Assembly: GCF_022698145.1 (NCBI RefSeq)
Contig: NZ_JALDAX010000016.1
Coordinates: 124,001 to 188,000, forward strand
Reading direction: 5' to 3'
Origin: Streptomyces spinosisporus
Lineage (GTDB): Bacteria; Actinomycetota; Actinomycetes; Streptomycetales; Streptomycetaceae
DNA length: 64,000 bases
A program made the position numbers and the translations under genes. Positions 25,754 through 34,018 of this stretch are shown piece after piece (position 1 is the first letter of the stretch; each line of letters starts with the position of its first letter). Under the pieces are notes generated by a model. It saw nothing but the letters and a program-made list of their open reading frames with translations. It ran no database searches and was not told the DNA's origin.

Positions 25754-27811
25754 CTATCCCGGCACCCCCTCCGGCGCAATGGGCAACCGCACCCCATCCC
25801 GCAGAAACAACGGAATCCGCTCCAGCGGCGCGTCCACGGTCACAGCCGCACCCCCCGCATACCTCACCCCGGTCCAGGCGTCCGCCCAGGAACCCCCTGC
25901 CGGAAGATACGTCGTCCGAGCAGTCGCCCCGGCGGTCAGCACCGGCGCCACCAGCAGATCCCGCCCGAGCAGATACGCATCGTCCACCGACCACGCCACC
26001 GGATCCTCCGGAAACTCCAGGAAGAGCGGCCGCATCACCGGCACCCCCTCCTCGTGCGCCTGGCGCATCACGTCCAGAACGTACGGCTTCAGCCTCTCGC
26101 GCAGCCGCAGATACCGCTCCATGATCGCCCCGGCCTCCTCCCCGTACGACCACACCTCGTTCGCCCCACCGGTCATCTCCGGCCCGAGCGGCATTCCCGG
26201 GTCCCGGAAGCCGTGCAACCGCATCAGCGGCGACAGCGCCCCGAACTGGAACCACCGGATCATCACCTCGCGGTAGGCCGGATCGTCCGGATCACCCCCG
26301 TGGAACCCACCGATGTCCGTGTTCCACCAGGGAATCCCGGACATCGCGGTGTTCAGCCCCGCGGCGATCTGCCGGCGCAGCGTCGCGAAGTCGGTGCCGA
26401 TGTCACCGGACCACAGGGCGGCGCCGTAGCGCTGACTGCCCGCCCAGGCCGACCGGTTCAACGTCACCACCTCGGTCTCGCCGGCCGCACGCAGACCCTC
26501 GTAGAAGGTCCGGGAGTTCTCCGCCGGATAGCTGTTGCCGACCTCGAGACCCGGACCCGCCCAGTACCGCAGGTTCTCCTGGAACCCGGGCTTGAGCTCG
26601 GGCTCGCAGGCGTCCAGCCAGAAGGCGGTGATGCCGTACGGCTCCAGGTAGTGCTCCTTCACCTTCGACCACACGAAGTCACGGGCCCCGGGGTTCGTGG
26701 CGTCGTAGAAGGCGACCTGGACGGTGGAGGCGACACCCTTGTCGGGCCAGTCGGCGTGCGCCATCGGGCCGTACTCGGTGCCGATGAAGTAGCCGCGCTG
26801 CTCCATGACGGGGTGGTTCTCGCTCAGCGGCGACACCGACGGCCAGACGCTGACCACCAACTTGATGCCCAGCTCGTCCAGTTCACGCACCATCGCCGCC
26901 GGATCCGGCCACTCGGCCGGGTCGAACCTCCACTCGCCCAGATGCGTCCAGTGGAAGAAGTCGCAGACGATCGCGGAGATCGGCAGCCCGCGCCGCTTGT
27001 ACTCCCGTGCCACCGCGAGGAGTTCGTCCTGGGTGCGGTAGCGCAGCTTGCACTGCCAGAACCCGGCCGCCCACTCGGGCAGCATCGGCGTACGGCCGGT
27101 GACCGCGCTGTAGCGGCGCTGCCCGTCCGCGAGGCCGCCCGCGGTGATCCAGTAGTCGATCTGACGGGCTGAGTCCGCCACCCAGCGGGTGCCGTTGTAC
27201 GCCAGCTCCACCCGGCCGATCGCCGGGTTGTTCCACAGCAGGGTGTAGCCGCGGCTGGAGCACAGCACCGGAACGCCGACCTCGGCGTTGCGCTGGACCA
27301 GGTCGACGACCAGGCCCTTCTGGTCGAGGCGGCCGTGCTGGTGCTGGCCGAGGCCGTAGAGCTTCTCGTCGTCGTAGGCGGCGAAGCGCTGCTCCAGACG
27401 GTGATGCCCGTTGCCGACGGCCGTGTACAGCCGCGAGCCGGGCCACCAGAAGTGGGCTCGCTGCTCGGCCAGGAGTTCCGAGAGGTCGTCGGTGCGCAGA
27501 AAGCGGATCAGGCCCTCGGCGTCGACCTGGACGGTCAGCGCACCGACCGTCAACTGCCCTTCCCCGTCACCGATCTTGACGCTGCTCTCGGCGGCCGGAA
27601 CCTCGTCGAGCAGCGCACCCGGTGTGTCCATGAGGACGGGCCCGCCGAGCCGGGCCCGGACCCGGACCGCGTCCGGCCCCCAGGGCTCGATGCGCAGCGT
27701 CTCCTGGCGGCCGCTCCACTCCAGCGCGCCGTCCCGCTCACGGAAGGTGCCGAGGGTGGGGGAGGACTGCGCGAGGCTGATCCGGGTCTGATTTTCGGCA
27801 GGCTGATTCAC
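25754..27811 (-). CDS. GH31 alpha-xylosidase (YicI-like)
   Basis: 685 residues, no signal peptide. An N-terminal beta-sandwich precedes the GH31 barrel with nucleophile D400 in FWLDACEPE and acid/base D470 in WSGDIGTDF. These positions and spacing are close to those of E. coli YicI (D416/D482), and the FWLDACEPE wording is of the alpha-xylosidase branch rather than alpha-glucosidases (WxDMNE). It would remove alpha-1,6-xylose from the non-reducing end of imported xyloglucan oligosaccharides. It lies 55 nt downstream of the lacI gene on the same strand, so regulator and enzyme are probably co-transcribed. Confidence 0.9.
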   Translation of the reverse strand: MNQPAENQTRISLAQSSPTLGTFRERDGALEWSGRQETLRIEPWGPDAVRVRARLGGPVLMDTPGALLDEVPAAESSVKIGDGEGQLTVGALTVQVDAEGLIRFLRTDDLSELLAEQRAHFWWPGSRLYTAVGNGHHRLEQRFAAYDDEKLYGLGQHQHGRLDQKGLVVDLVQRNAEVGVPVLCSSRGYTLLWNNPAIGRVELAYNGTRWVADSARQIDYWITAGGLADGQRRYSAVTGRTPMLPEWAAGFWQCKLRYRTQDELLAVAREYKRRGLPISAIVCDFFHWTHLGEWRFDPAEWPDPAAMVRELDELGIKLVVSVWPSVSPLSENHPVMEQRGYFIGTEYGPMAHADWPDKGVASTVQVAFYDATNPGARDFVWSKVKEHYLEPYGITAFWLDACEPELKPGFQENLRYWAGPGLEVGNSYPAENSRTFYEGLRAAGETEVVTLNRSAWAGSQRYGAALWSGDIGTDFATLRRQIAAGLNTAMSGIPWWNTDIGGFHGGDPDDPAYREVMIRWFQFGALSPLMRLHGFRDPGMPLGPEMTGGANEVWSYGEEAGAIMERYLRLRERLKPYVLDVMRQAHEEGVPVMRPLFLEFPEDPVAWSVDDAYLLGRDLLVAPVLTAGATARTTYLPAGGSWADAWTGVRYAGGAAVTVDAPLERIPLFLRDGVRLPIAPEGVPG

Positions 27812-27866
27812 GAAGGGTGCTCCCGAAGGGACATGCGGGTGCCCGCAGGGCTGGGGAAAGCGGCGG

Positions 27867-28883
27867 TCAGGTCGTGCTGGAGGGCGCCGGGCCCGTGCTC
27901 GCCCGGACCGTCAACTCGGGGGAGATCAGGACGACTTCGTCGGCCCCGCGGCCATCGAGCTTGGCGACCAGCCGCTCCACGGCGTGCCGGCCCATCTCCT
28001 GTGCGGGGATGGCGACGGACGTCAGCCGCACCGAGGCCTGGGTGGCGACCTGCTCGGGGCAGACCGCGACCACCGACACGTCCTCGGGCACGGCGCGGCC
28101 CTGCTGGCGCAGCAGCGCGAGCAGCGGCTCGATGGCCGACTCGTTCTGCACGACGAAGCCGCTGGTGCCGGGGCGTTCGTCGAGGATGCGGGCGAGGGTG
28201 AGGGCCATGGCGTCGTAGCCGCCCTCGCACGGCCGGTGCAGCAGTCGTACGCCCAACTCCCGGGCCCGCGAGCGCAGTCCCTCCAGTGTGCGCACGGCGA
28301 AGCCGGTGTGCCGCTCGTAGACCGCGGGGGCCTCGCCGATGACAGCGATGTCACGGTGGCCGAGCATGGCCAGGTGCTCGACGCACAGCGCGCCCGTCGC
28401 CTTGAAGTCGAGGTCGACGCAGGTCAGTCCGGTGATGTCGGCCGGCAGTCCGATGAGCACGGACGGCTGGTGCGTGCCGCGCAGCAGCGGCAGCCGCTCG
28501 TCGTCGAGCTCGACGTCCATCAGGATCATCGCGTCGGCGAGCCCGCTGCCGGTGACCCGGCGCACGGCGTCGGGGCCCTCCTCGCCGGTCAGCAGCAGGA
28601 CGTCGTAGCCGTGTGTGCGGGCCGTGGTGGCGACCGCGATGGCGATCTCCATCATCACCGGCACATACATGTCGGTGCGCAGCGGCACCATCAGCGCGAT
28701 GATGTTCGACTTGCTGCTGGCCAGGGCGCGCGCGCCCGCGTTCGGGTGGTAGCCGAGCTCGCGGATGCTCCGCTCGACCCGCTGCCGGGTGGTCGTGGAG
28801 ATGGACCGCTTGCCGCTGAGGACATAGCTCACCGTGCTCGCCGAGACTCCGGCGTGCTGGGCGACCTCGGCGAGGGTGACCAT
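27867..28883 (-). CDS. LacI-family repressor of the glycan locus
   Basis: 338 residues from ATG 28883, chosen because GGAGAG lies 4 nt upstream; a TTG at 28895 would add four residues. An N-terminal helix-turn-helix (VTLAEVAQHAGVSASTVSYVLSG) and hinge helix with a minor-groove reading segment (about residue 50-60, RALASSKS) precede a periplasmic-binding-protein-like sugar domain. Two palindromes with the core GAAGCGCTTC lie just upstream, and two more control the GH3 and transporter promoters, pointing to autoregulation and repression of the whole locus. The inducer is probably an imported oligosaccharide or its breakdown sugar (inference). Confidence 0.92.
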   Translation of the reverse strand: MVTLAEVAQHAGVSASTVSYVLSGKRSISTTTRQRVERSIRELGYHPNAGARALASSKSNIIALMVPLRTDMYVPVMMEIAIAVATTARTHGYDVLLLTGEEGPDAVRRVTGSGLADAMILMDVELDDERLPLLRGTHQPSVLIGLPADITGLTCVDLDFKATGALCVEHLAMLGHRDIAVIGEAPAVYERHTGFAVRTLEGLRSRARELGVRLLHRPCEGGYDAMALTLARILDERPGTSGFVVQNESAIEPLLALLRQQGRAVPEDVSVVAVCPEQVATQASVRLTSVAIPAQEMGRHAVERLVAKLDGRGADEVVLISPELTVRASTGPAPSSTT

Positions 28884-28897
28884 CCAGCTCTCCAAGC

Positions 28898-28915
28898 GTG
28901 TGAAGCGCTTCGACA
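28898..28915 (+). promoter_or_regulatory. LacI-type operator 3 (lacI proximal, imperfect)
   Basis: GTGTGAAGCGCTTCGACA: the right half matches the consensus TGTCGAAGCGCTTCGACA exactly and the left half is degenerate. It starts 15 nt before the lacI ATG, next to the ribosome site, where a bound repressor would block its own transcript. Confidence 0.75.
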
Positions 28916-28984
28916 GTGCGCATGACGAACAGGGGCGGGTGAGGGTGGTTCGACACTAGCTCTAGCGGAGGTGGGTGTCCATAG

Positions 28985-29006
28985 GCTGTCGAAGCGCTTC
29001 GACAGC
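28985..29006 (+). promoter_or_regulatory. LacI-type operator 4 (lacI distal, perfect)
   Basis: A perfect 22-bp palindrome whose central 18 bp are TGTCGAAGCGCTTCGACA (28987-29004). It is the longest match of the four sites. Its centre lies 89 bp from that of operator 3. Confidence 0.88.
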
Positions 29007-29178
29007 GTCTTCCCCGAGGCGTCCCGATCTTCCGCGCGGGAGCCCCGGCCGTCAATTCGGACCGACGACTGCGTCCCAGGGGTGGTGGGGTGGCCCGGGA
29101 TCGGGTACATACGATCGAGTAGCACCCACCGGTAACCAAATCGGTCCAAGATCCCCTCCTCGCGGCGAGGTGAGCCTC

Positions 29179-31110
29179 ATGTCCGCACCATCCAGCAAAC
29201 CCACCGTCTCCGAACGTGAGGCCCGCCAGGTGGCGGAGGCGGCCAGGGAACAGGAGTGGCGCAAGCCCAGCTTCGCCAAGGAACTGTTCCTCGGCCGCTT
29301 CCGGCTCGACCTCATCCACCCCCACCCCATGCCGACCGACGAGGCCACCCAGCGCGGCGAGGAGTTCCTCGCCAAACTGCGCGACTTCTGCGAGACCAAG
29401 GTCGACGGAGCACTGATCGAGCGCGAGGCCCGCATCCCCGACGAGGTCATCACCGGCCTCAAGGAGATCGGCGCCCTCGGCATGAAGATCGACACCAAGT
29501 ACGGCGGTCTCGGCCTCACCCAGGTGTACTACAACAAGGCACTGACCCTGGCGGGTTCCGCCAGCCCCGCCATCGGCGTCCTGCTCTCCGCGCATCAGTC
29601 GATCGGCGTACCGCAGCCGCTGAAACTGTTCGGCACGCCCGAGCAGAAGGAGCAGTTCCTGCCCCGCTGCGCCCGCACCGACATCAGCGCCTTCCTGCTG
29701 ACCGAGCCCGACGTCGGCTCCGACCCGGCACGGCTCGCGACCACGGCCGTGCGCGACGGCGACGACTACGTCCTCGACGGGGTCAAGCTGTGGACCACCA
29801 ACGGCGTGGTCGCCGACCTCCTCGTCGTGATGGCGCGGGTGCCGAAGAGCGAGGGCCACAAGGGCGGCATCACCGCCTTCGTCGTCGAGACCAACTCGCC
29901 CGGCGTCACCGTCGAGAACCGCAACGCCTTCATGGGCCTGCGCGGCATCGAGAACGGCGTCACCCGCTTCCACCAGGTCCGGGTCCCCGCCGCCAACCGC
30001 ATCGGCCCCGAGGGCGCGGGCCTGAAGATCGCGCTGACCACGCTGAACACCGGCCGGCTCTCCCTGCCCGCGTCCTGCGTGGCCGCCGGCAAGTGGTGCC
30101 TGAAGATCGCCCGTGAATGGTCCGGGGCGCGGGAGCAGTGGGGCAAGCCGGTCGCCCACCACGAGGCCGTCGGCGCCAAGATCTCCTTCATCGCGGCCAC
30201 GACCTTCGCCCTGGAGGCCGTACTCGACCTCTCCAGCCAGATGGCCGACGAGGACCGCAACGACATCCGCATCGAGGGCGCGCTCGCCAAGCTCTACGCC
30301 TCCGAGATGGCCTGGCTGATCGCCGACGAACTCGTCCAGATCCGCGGCGGACGCGGCTTCGAGACGGCGGAGTCCCTCAGGGCCCGCGGCGAACGGGCCG
30401 TCCCGGCCGAGCAGGTCCTGCGCGACCTGCGGATCAACCGCATCTTCGAGGGTTCGACGGAGATCATGCACCTGTTGATCGCCCGCGAGGCGGTCGACGC
30501 CCACCTGTCCGTCGCCGGCGACCTCATCGACCCCGACAAGTCCCTCCAGGACAAGGCGAAGGCGGGCGCCAACGCAGGCGTCTTCTACGCCAAGTGGCTC
30601 CCGAAGCTGGTCGCCGGACCCGGACAACTCCCCGTCTCCTACGGCGAGTTCAAGCGCGACGTGGACCTCTCCGGACACCTGCGCTACGTCGAGCGGCACG
30701 CCCGCAAGCTGGCCCGCGCCACCTTCTACGCCATGTCCCGCTGGCAGGGGAGGATGGAGACCAAGCAGGGCTTCCTGGGCCGTGTCGTGGACATCGGCGC
30801 CGAACTGTTCGCGATGAGCGCGGCCTGCGTACGGGCCGAACTGCTGCGCAGCCAGGGCGACCACGGCCGCGAGGCCTACCAGCTCGCCGACGCCTTCTGC
30901 CGCCAGTCCCGCCTGCGCGTCGAGGAGCTCTTCGGCCGGCTCTGGAACAACACCGACGACCTCGACCGCACGGTGGTCAAGGGCGTGATGTCGGGCACGT
31001 ACGAGTGGCTGGAGGACGGCATCGTCGACCCCTCGGGCGAAGGACCGTGGATCGCCGCATCCGATCCCGGACCCTCACAGAAGGAGAACGTGCACCGCTC
31101 CATCGGGTGA
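29179..31110 (+). CDS. Acyl-CoA dehydrogenase, long form
   Basis: 643 residues, longer than the usual 380-400 because of a C-terminal extension of about 190 residues, as in VLCAD-like enzymes. The FAD/acyl-CoA core holds LLTEPDVGSDPA (about residue 175) and the catalytic base E424 in RIFEGSTEIMHLL. It introduces the 2,3-double bond in fatty acyl-CoA during beta-oxidation, passing electrons to ETF. ATG 29179 follows GAGGTGAG; the open frame upstream of it runs through the lacI operator region and is not coding. Operator 4 lies 173 nt upstream, but there is no reason to link this gene to glycan use. Confidence 0.88.
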   Translation: MSAPSSKPTVSEREARQVAEAAREQEWRKPSFAKELFLGRFRLDLIHPHPMPTDEATQRGEEFLAKLRDFCETKVDGALIEREARIPDEVITGLKEIGALGMKIDTKYGGLGLTQVYYNKALTLAGSASPAIGVLLSAHQSIGVPQPLKLFGTPEQKEQFLPRCARTDISAFLLTEPDVGSDPARLATTAVRDGDDYVLDGVKLWTTNGVVADLLVVMARVPKSEGHKGGITAFVVETNSPGVTVENRNAFMGLRGIENGVTRFHQVRVPAANRIGPEGAGLKIALTTLNTGRLSLPASCVAAGKWCLKIAREWSGAREQWGKPVAHHEAVGAKISFIAATTFALEAVLDLSSQMADEDRNDIRIEGALAKLYASEMAWLIADELVQIRGGRGFETAESLRARGERAVPAEQVLRDLRINRIFEGSTEIMHLLIAREAVDAHLSVAGDLIDPDKSLQDKAKAGANAGVFYAKWLPKLVAGPGQLPVSYGEFKRDVDLSGHLRYVERHARKLARATFYAMSRWQGRMETKQGFLGRVVDIGAELFAMSAACVRAELLRSQGDHGREAYQLADAFCRQSRLRVEELFGRLWNNTDDLDRTVVKGVMSGTYEWLEDGIVDPSGEGPWIAASDPGPSQKENVHRSIG

Positions 31111-31274
31111 CGTCGCGCACGTCACGGCACACCCGGAAGGGATCCCCCCCGCCGCCCGGTCTTCATGCAGCCCTCACAAGGGGGGATCCCGCCCCAACCG
31201 GGAAGAGCGCGACAAGCCACCCTCCCGGGCGACGCACTGTCCTCCCGGTGGCGCGCCTCGGCAACAATGGAGAG
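31111..31274 (+). other. Intergenic region upstream of dxr
   Basis: 164 nt. It contains runs of C and G (GGGATCCCCCCC near 31140 and AAGGGGGGATCCC near 31179) that can pair as a hairpin, GGGATCCCCCC with GGGGGGATCCC, about 30 nt apart. This is a candidate terminator for the acyl-CoA dehydrogenase. The dxr ribosome site GGAGAG abuts its ATG. Confidence 0.4.
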
Positions 31275-32543
31275 ATGACCGATAGTCCAGCCCCACTCGC
31301 CGACCCGCACCTCGTCTACGACCCCGTGGCGGGCAGCGGCCCCAAGGACGTGGTGATCCTCGGTTCCACCGGGTCGGTCGGCACCCAGGCCATCGACCTC
31401 GTGCTGCGCCATCCCGACCGCTTCCGGGTCACCGGGCTCTCGGCCAACGGCGGCCGGGTCGCGCTGCTGGCCGAGCAGGCCCACCGGCTGCGGGTGCGGA
31501 CCGTGGCGGTCGCCCGCGAGGACGTCGTATCCGAGCTGCGCGAGGCACTCGCCGCGCAGTACGGGGCGGGGGAGCCGCTCCCGGAGATCCTCGCCGGACC
31601 CGAGGCGGCCACCCATCTCGCCGCCTCCGACTGCCACACCGTCCTCAACGGCATCACCGGCTCCATCGGCCTCGCACCGACCCTCACCGCCCTGGAGGCG
31701 GGCCGCACCCTCGCGCTCGCCAACAAGGAGTCGCTCATCGTCGGCGGCCCGCTGGTCAAGGCGCTCGCCAAGCCCGGACAGATCATCCCGGTCGACTCCG
31801 AGCACGCGGCCCTGTTCCAGGCCCTGGCGGCCGGCACGCGCGCGGACGTGCGCAAGCTCGTCGTGACGGCCTCCGGCGGCCCCTTCCGCGGCCGTACGAA
31901 GGAGCAGTTGGCGAACGTCACCGTCGAGGAGGCCCTCGCGCACCCCACCTGGGCCATGGGCCCGGTGATCACGATCAACTCCGCGACCCTGGTGAACAAG
32001 GGGCTGGAAGTGATCGAGGCGCACCTCCTCTACGACATTCCCTTCGACCGCATTGAGGTGGTCGTGCATCCGCAGTCGTATGTCCACTCGATGGTTGAGT
32101 TCACGGACGGATCGACGATCGCCCAGGCGACGCCCCCCGACATGTGCGGGCCGATCGCCGTCGGTCTCGGCTGGCCCGAGCGGATCCCCGACGCGGCCCC
32201 GGCCTTCGACTGGCGCACGGCGTCGACCTGGGAGTTCTTCCCGCTCGACAACGACGCGTTCCCGTCGGTGAACCTCGCCCGGCACGTGGGTGAGCTCGCG
32301 GGCACCGCCCCGGCGGTGTTCAATGCGGCAAACGAGGAGTGCGTGGAGGCGTTCCGCGGCGGTGCGCTGCCCTTCAACGGGATCATGGAGACCGTGACCC
32401 GGGTGGTGGAGGAGCACGGCACACCGCGGACGGGAACCTCGCTCACCGTGTCGGACGTCCTCGAAGCGGAGACCTGGGCACGGGCCCGGGCCCGGGAACT
32501 GACGGCGCAGACGGCTACGGCCACCGCGGAGGCGCGTGCATGA
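31275..32543 (+). CDS. dxr: 1-deoxy-D-xylulose-5-phosphate reductoisomerase
   Basis: 422 residues, normal length. NADPH-binding GSTGSVG is at residues 30-36, with NKESLIVGG and the substrate/metal segments SEHAALFQAL, TASGGPFRG and HPTWAMGPVITINSATLVNKGLE following in order. It converts DXP to MEP, the committed step of the MEP isoprenoid pathway. ATG 31275 follows GGAGAG. Its stop overlaps the start of the site-2 protease gene (ATGA), and ispG of the same pathway follows, the usual actinobacterial dxr-rip-ispG order. Confidence 0.96.
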   Translation: MTDSPAPLADPHLVYDPVAGSGPKDVVILGSTGSVGTQAIDLVLRHPDRFRVTGLSANGGRVALLAEQAHRLRVRTVAVAREDVVSELREALAAQYGAGEPLPEILAGPEAATHLAASDCHTVLNGITGSIGLAPTLTALEAGRTLALANKESLIVGGPLVKALAKPGQIIPVDSEHAALFQALAAGTRADVRKLVVTASGGPFRGRTKEQLANVTVEEALAHPTWAMGPVITINSATLVNKGLEVIEAHLLYDIPFDRIEVVVHPQSYVHSMVEFTDGSTIAQATPPDMCGPIAVGLGWPERIPDAAPAFDWRTASTWEFFPLDNDAFPSVNLARHVGELAGTAPAVFNAANEECVEAFRGGALPFNGIMETVTRVVEEHGTPRTGTSLTVSDVLEAETWARARARELTAQTATATAEARA

Positions 32544-33844
32544 CATCCCTGATGATGGTTCTCGGCATAGTGATCTTCGTGGTCGGCCTGCTGGTCTCGA
32601 TCGCGTGGCACGAGCTGGGGCACCTGTCCACCGCCAAGCTCTTCGGCATCCGCGTGCCGCAGTACATGGTGGGCTTCGGCCCGACCATCTGGTCACGCAG
32701 GAAGGGCGACACGGAGTACGGCTTCAAGGCCATCCCGTTCGGCGGCTACATCCGCATGATCGGCATGTTCCCGCCCGGCGACGACGGCCGTATCGCCGCG
32801 CGCTCCACGTCCCCTTGGCGCGGCATGATCGAGGACGCCCGCTCGGCGGCCTTCGAGGAGCTCCAGCCGGGCGACGAGAGGCGGCTGTTCTACACCCGCA
32901 AGCCCTGGAAGCGGGTCATCGTGATGTTCGCGGGCCCTTTCATGAACCTGATCCTGGCCGTCGCGCTGTTCCTGACGGTCCTGATGGGCTTCGGCATCGC
33001 CCAGCAGACCACCACCGTCAGCTCCGTCTCCCAGTGCGTCATCGCGCAGAGCCAGAACCGCGACGACTGCCGCAAGGGCGACCCGGCCTCCCCGGCCGCC
33101 GCGGCGGGCCTCAAGGCGGGCGACAAGATCGTCTCCTTCAACGGGGTGCGCACGGACGACTGGAACAAGCTCTCCGACCTCATCCGGGCCACCCCGGGCA
33201 AGGACGTGGCGATCGTCGTCGAGCGCAAGGGCCAGGACGTCACCCTGCACGCGAAGATCGCCACCAACCAGGTCGCGAAGAAGGACTCCTCCGGCCAGGT
33301 GGTCCCCGGCAAGTTCGTCAGCGCGGGCTTCCTCGGCTTCAGCGCCGCCAACGGCGTGGTCCGGCAGGACTTCGGCGAATCCGTGTCCTGGATGGGCGAC
33401 CGGATCAGCGAGGCCGTCGACTCCCTCGCGGCCCTGCCCGGCAAGATCCCGGCCCTGTGGGACGCGGCCTTCGACGGCGCCCCCCGCCAACCCGACTCTC
33501 CGATGGGCGTGGTCGGAGCGGCCCGGGTCGGCGGCGAGATCTTCACCCTCGACATCCCGCCCACCCAGCAGCTGGCCACGGCCCTGATGCTGATCGCCGG
33601 GTTCAACCTCTCCCTGTTCCTGTTCAACATGCTGCCGCTGCTGCCCCTGGACGGCGGGCACATCGCGGGCGCCCTGTGGGAGTCGCTGCGCCGGAACCTG
33701 GCGCGCGTGCTGCGCCGCCCGGACCCCGGTCCCTTCGACGTGGCGAAGCTGATGCCGGTGGCGTACGTGGTGGCCGGCGTGTTCGTCTGCTTCACCCTGC
33801 TGGTGCTGGTGGCGGACGTGGTCAATCCGGTCAAGATCAGCTGA
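32540..33844 (+). CDS. Site-2 intramembrane zinc metalloprotease (RseP/Rip1-like)
   Basis: 434 residues. The zinc site HELGH is at residues 24-28 within the first membrane segment, followed by FGPTIWSRRKGDTEYGFKAIP and a single PDZ domain (about 185-270). The third ligand motif NMLPLLPLDGGHIAG lies in a C-terminal membrane segment. Such proteases cut transmembrane anti-sigma factors in regulated intramembrane proteolysis (Rip1 in mycobacteria). The start overlaps dxr by 4 nt. The substrate in this organism cannot be told from the sequence. Confidence 0.93.
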   Translation: MTSLMMVLGIVIFVVGLLVSIAWHELGHLSTAKLFGIRVPQYMVGFGPTIWSRRKGDTEYGFKAIPFGGYIRMIGMFPPGDDGRIAARSTSPWRGMIEDARSAAFEELQPGDERRLFYTRKPWKRVIVMFAGPFMNLILAVALFLTVLMGFGIAQQTTTVSSVSQCVIAQSQNRDDCRKGDPASPAAAAGLKAGDKIVSFNGVRTDDWNKLSDLIRATPGKDVAIVVERKGQDVTLHAKIATNQVAKKDSSGQVVPGKFVSAGFLGFSAANGVVRQDFGESVSWMGDRISEAVDSLAALPGKIPALWDAAFDGAPRQPDSPMGVVGAARVGGEIFTLDIPPTQQLATALMLIAGFNLSLFLFNMLPLLPLDGGHIAGALWESLRRNLARVLRRPDPGPFDVAKLMPVAYVVAGVFVCFTLLVLVADVVNPVKIS

Positions 33845-33862
33845 GGGGGGCGGCTCCGGGCT

Positions 33863-33927
33863 CACACGGCGGCCCGGCGGTCCGCATCCATGGGACACCA
33901 TTGAGCGGATCGTCGGGCCGCCGTGTG
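33863..33927 (+). other. Long inverted repeat between the protease gene and ispG
   Basis: CACACGGCGGCCCG (33863-33876) and CGGGCCGCCGTGTG (33914-33927) are perfect 14-bp arms around 37 nt that themselves contain TCCGC/GCGGA arms (33881-33885, 33905-33909). It could be a terminator or a leader structure of ispG, which starts 92 nt downstream. Confidence 0.55.
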
Positions 33928-34018
33928 CCGGTGTTCAGGTACGTGCCGTAATCTCGAAGCCTGGAGCCCGCTGCTGACGGGACCTGGCCTTGATCCACGA
34001 CTTGGGGTTGCACAGCAG

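Noticed and set aside
13919..28883. Recently acquired genomic island
   Set aside because: Base composition and codon use look like the flanking core genes; no integrase, tRNA or direct repeats mark its ends.
28975..29178. N-terminal extension of the acyl-CoA dehydrogenase
   Set aside because: It would start inside the LacI operator; the ATG at 29179 has a good ribosome site and fits the family start.
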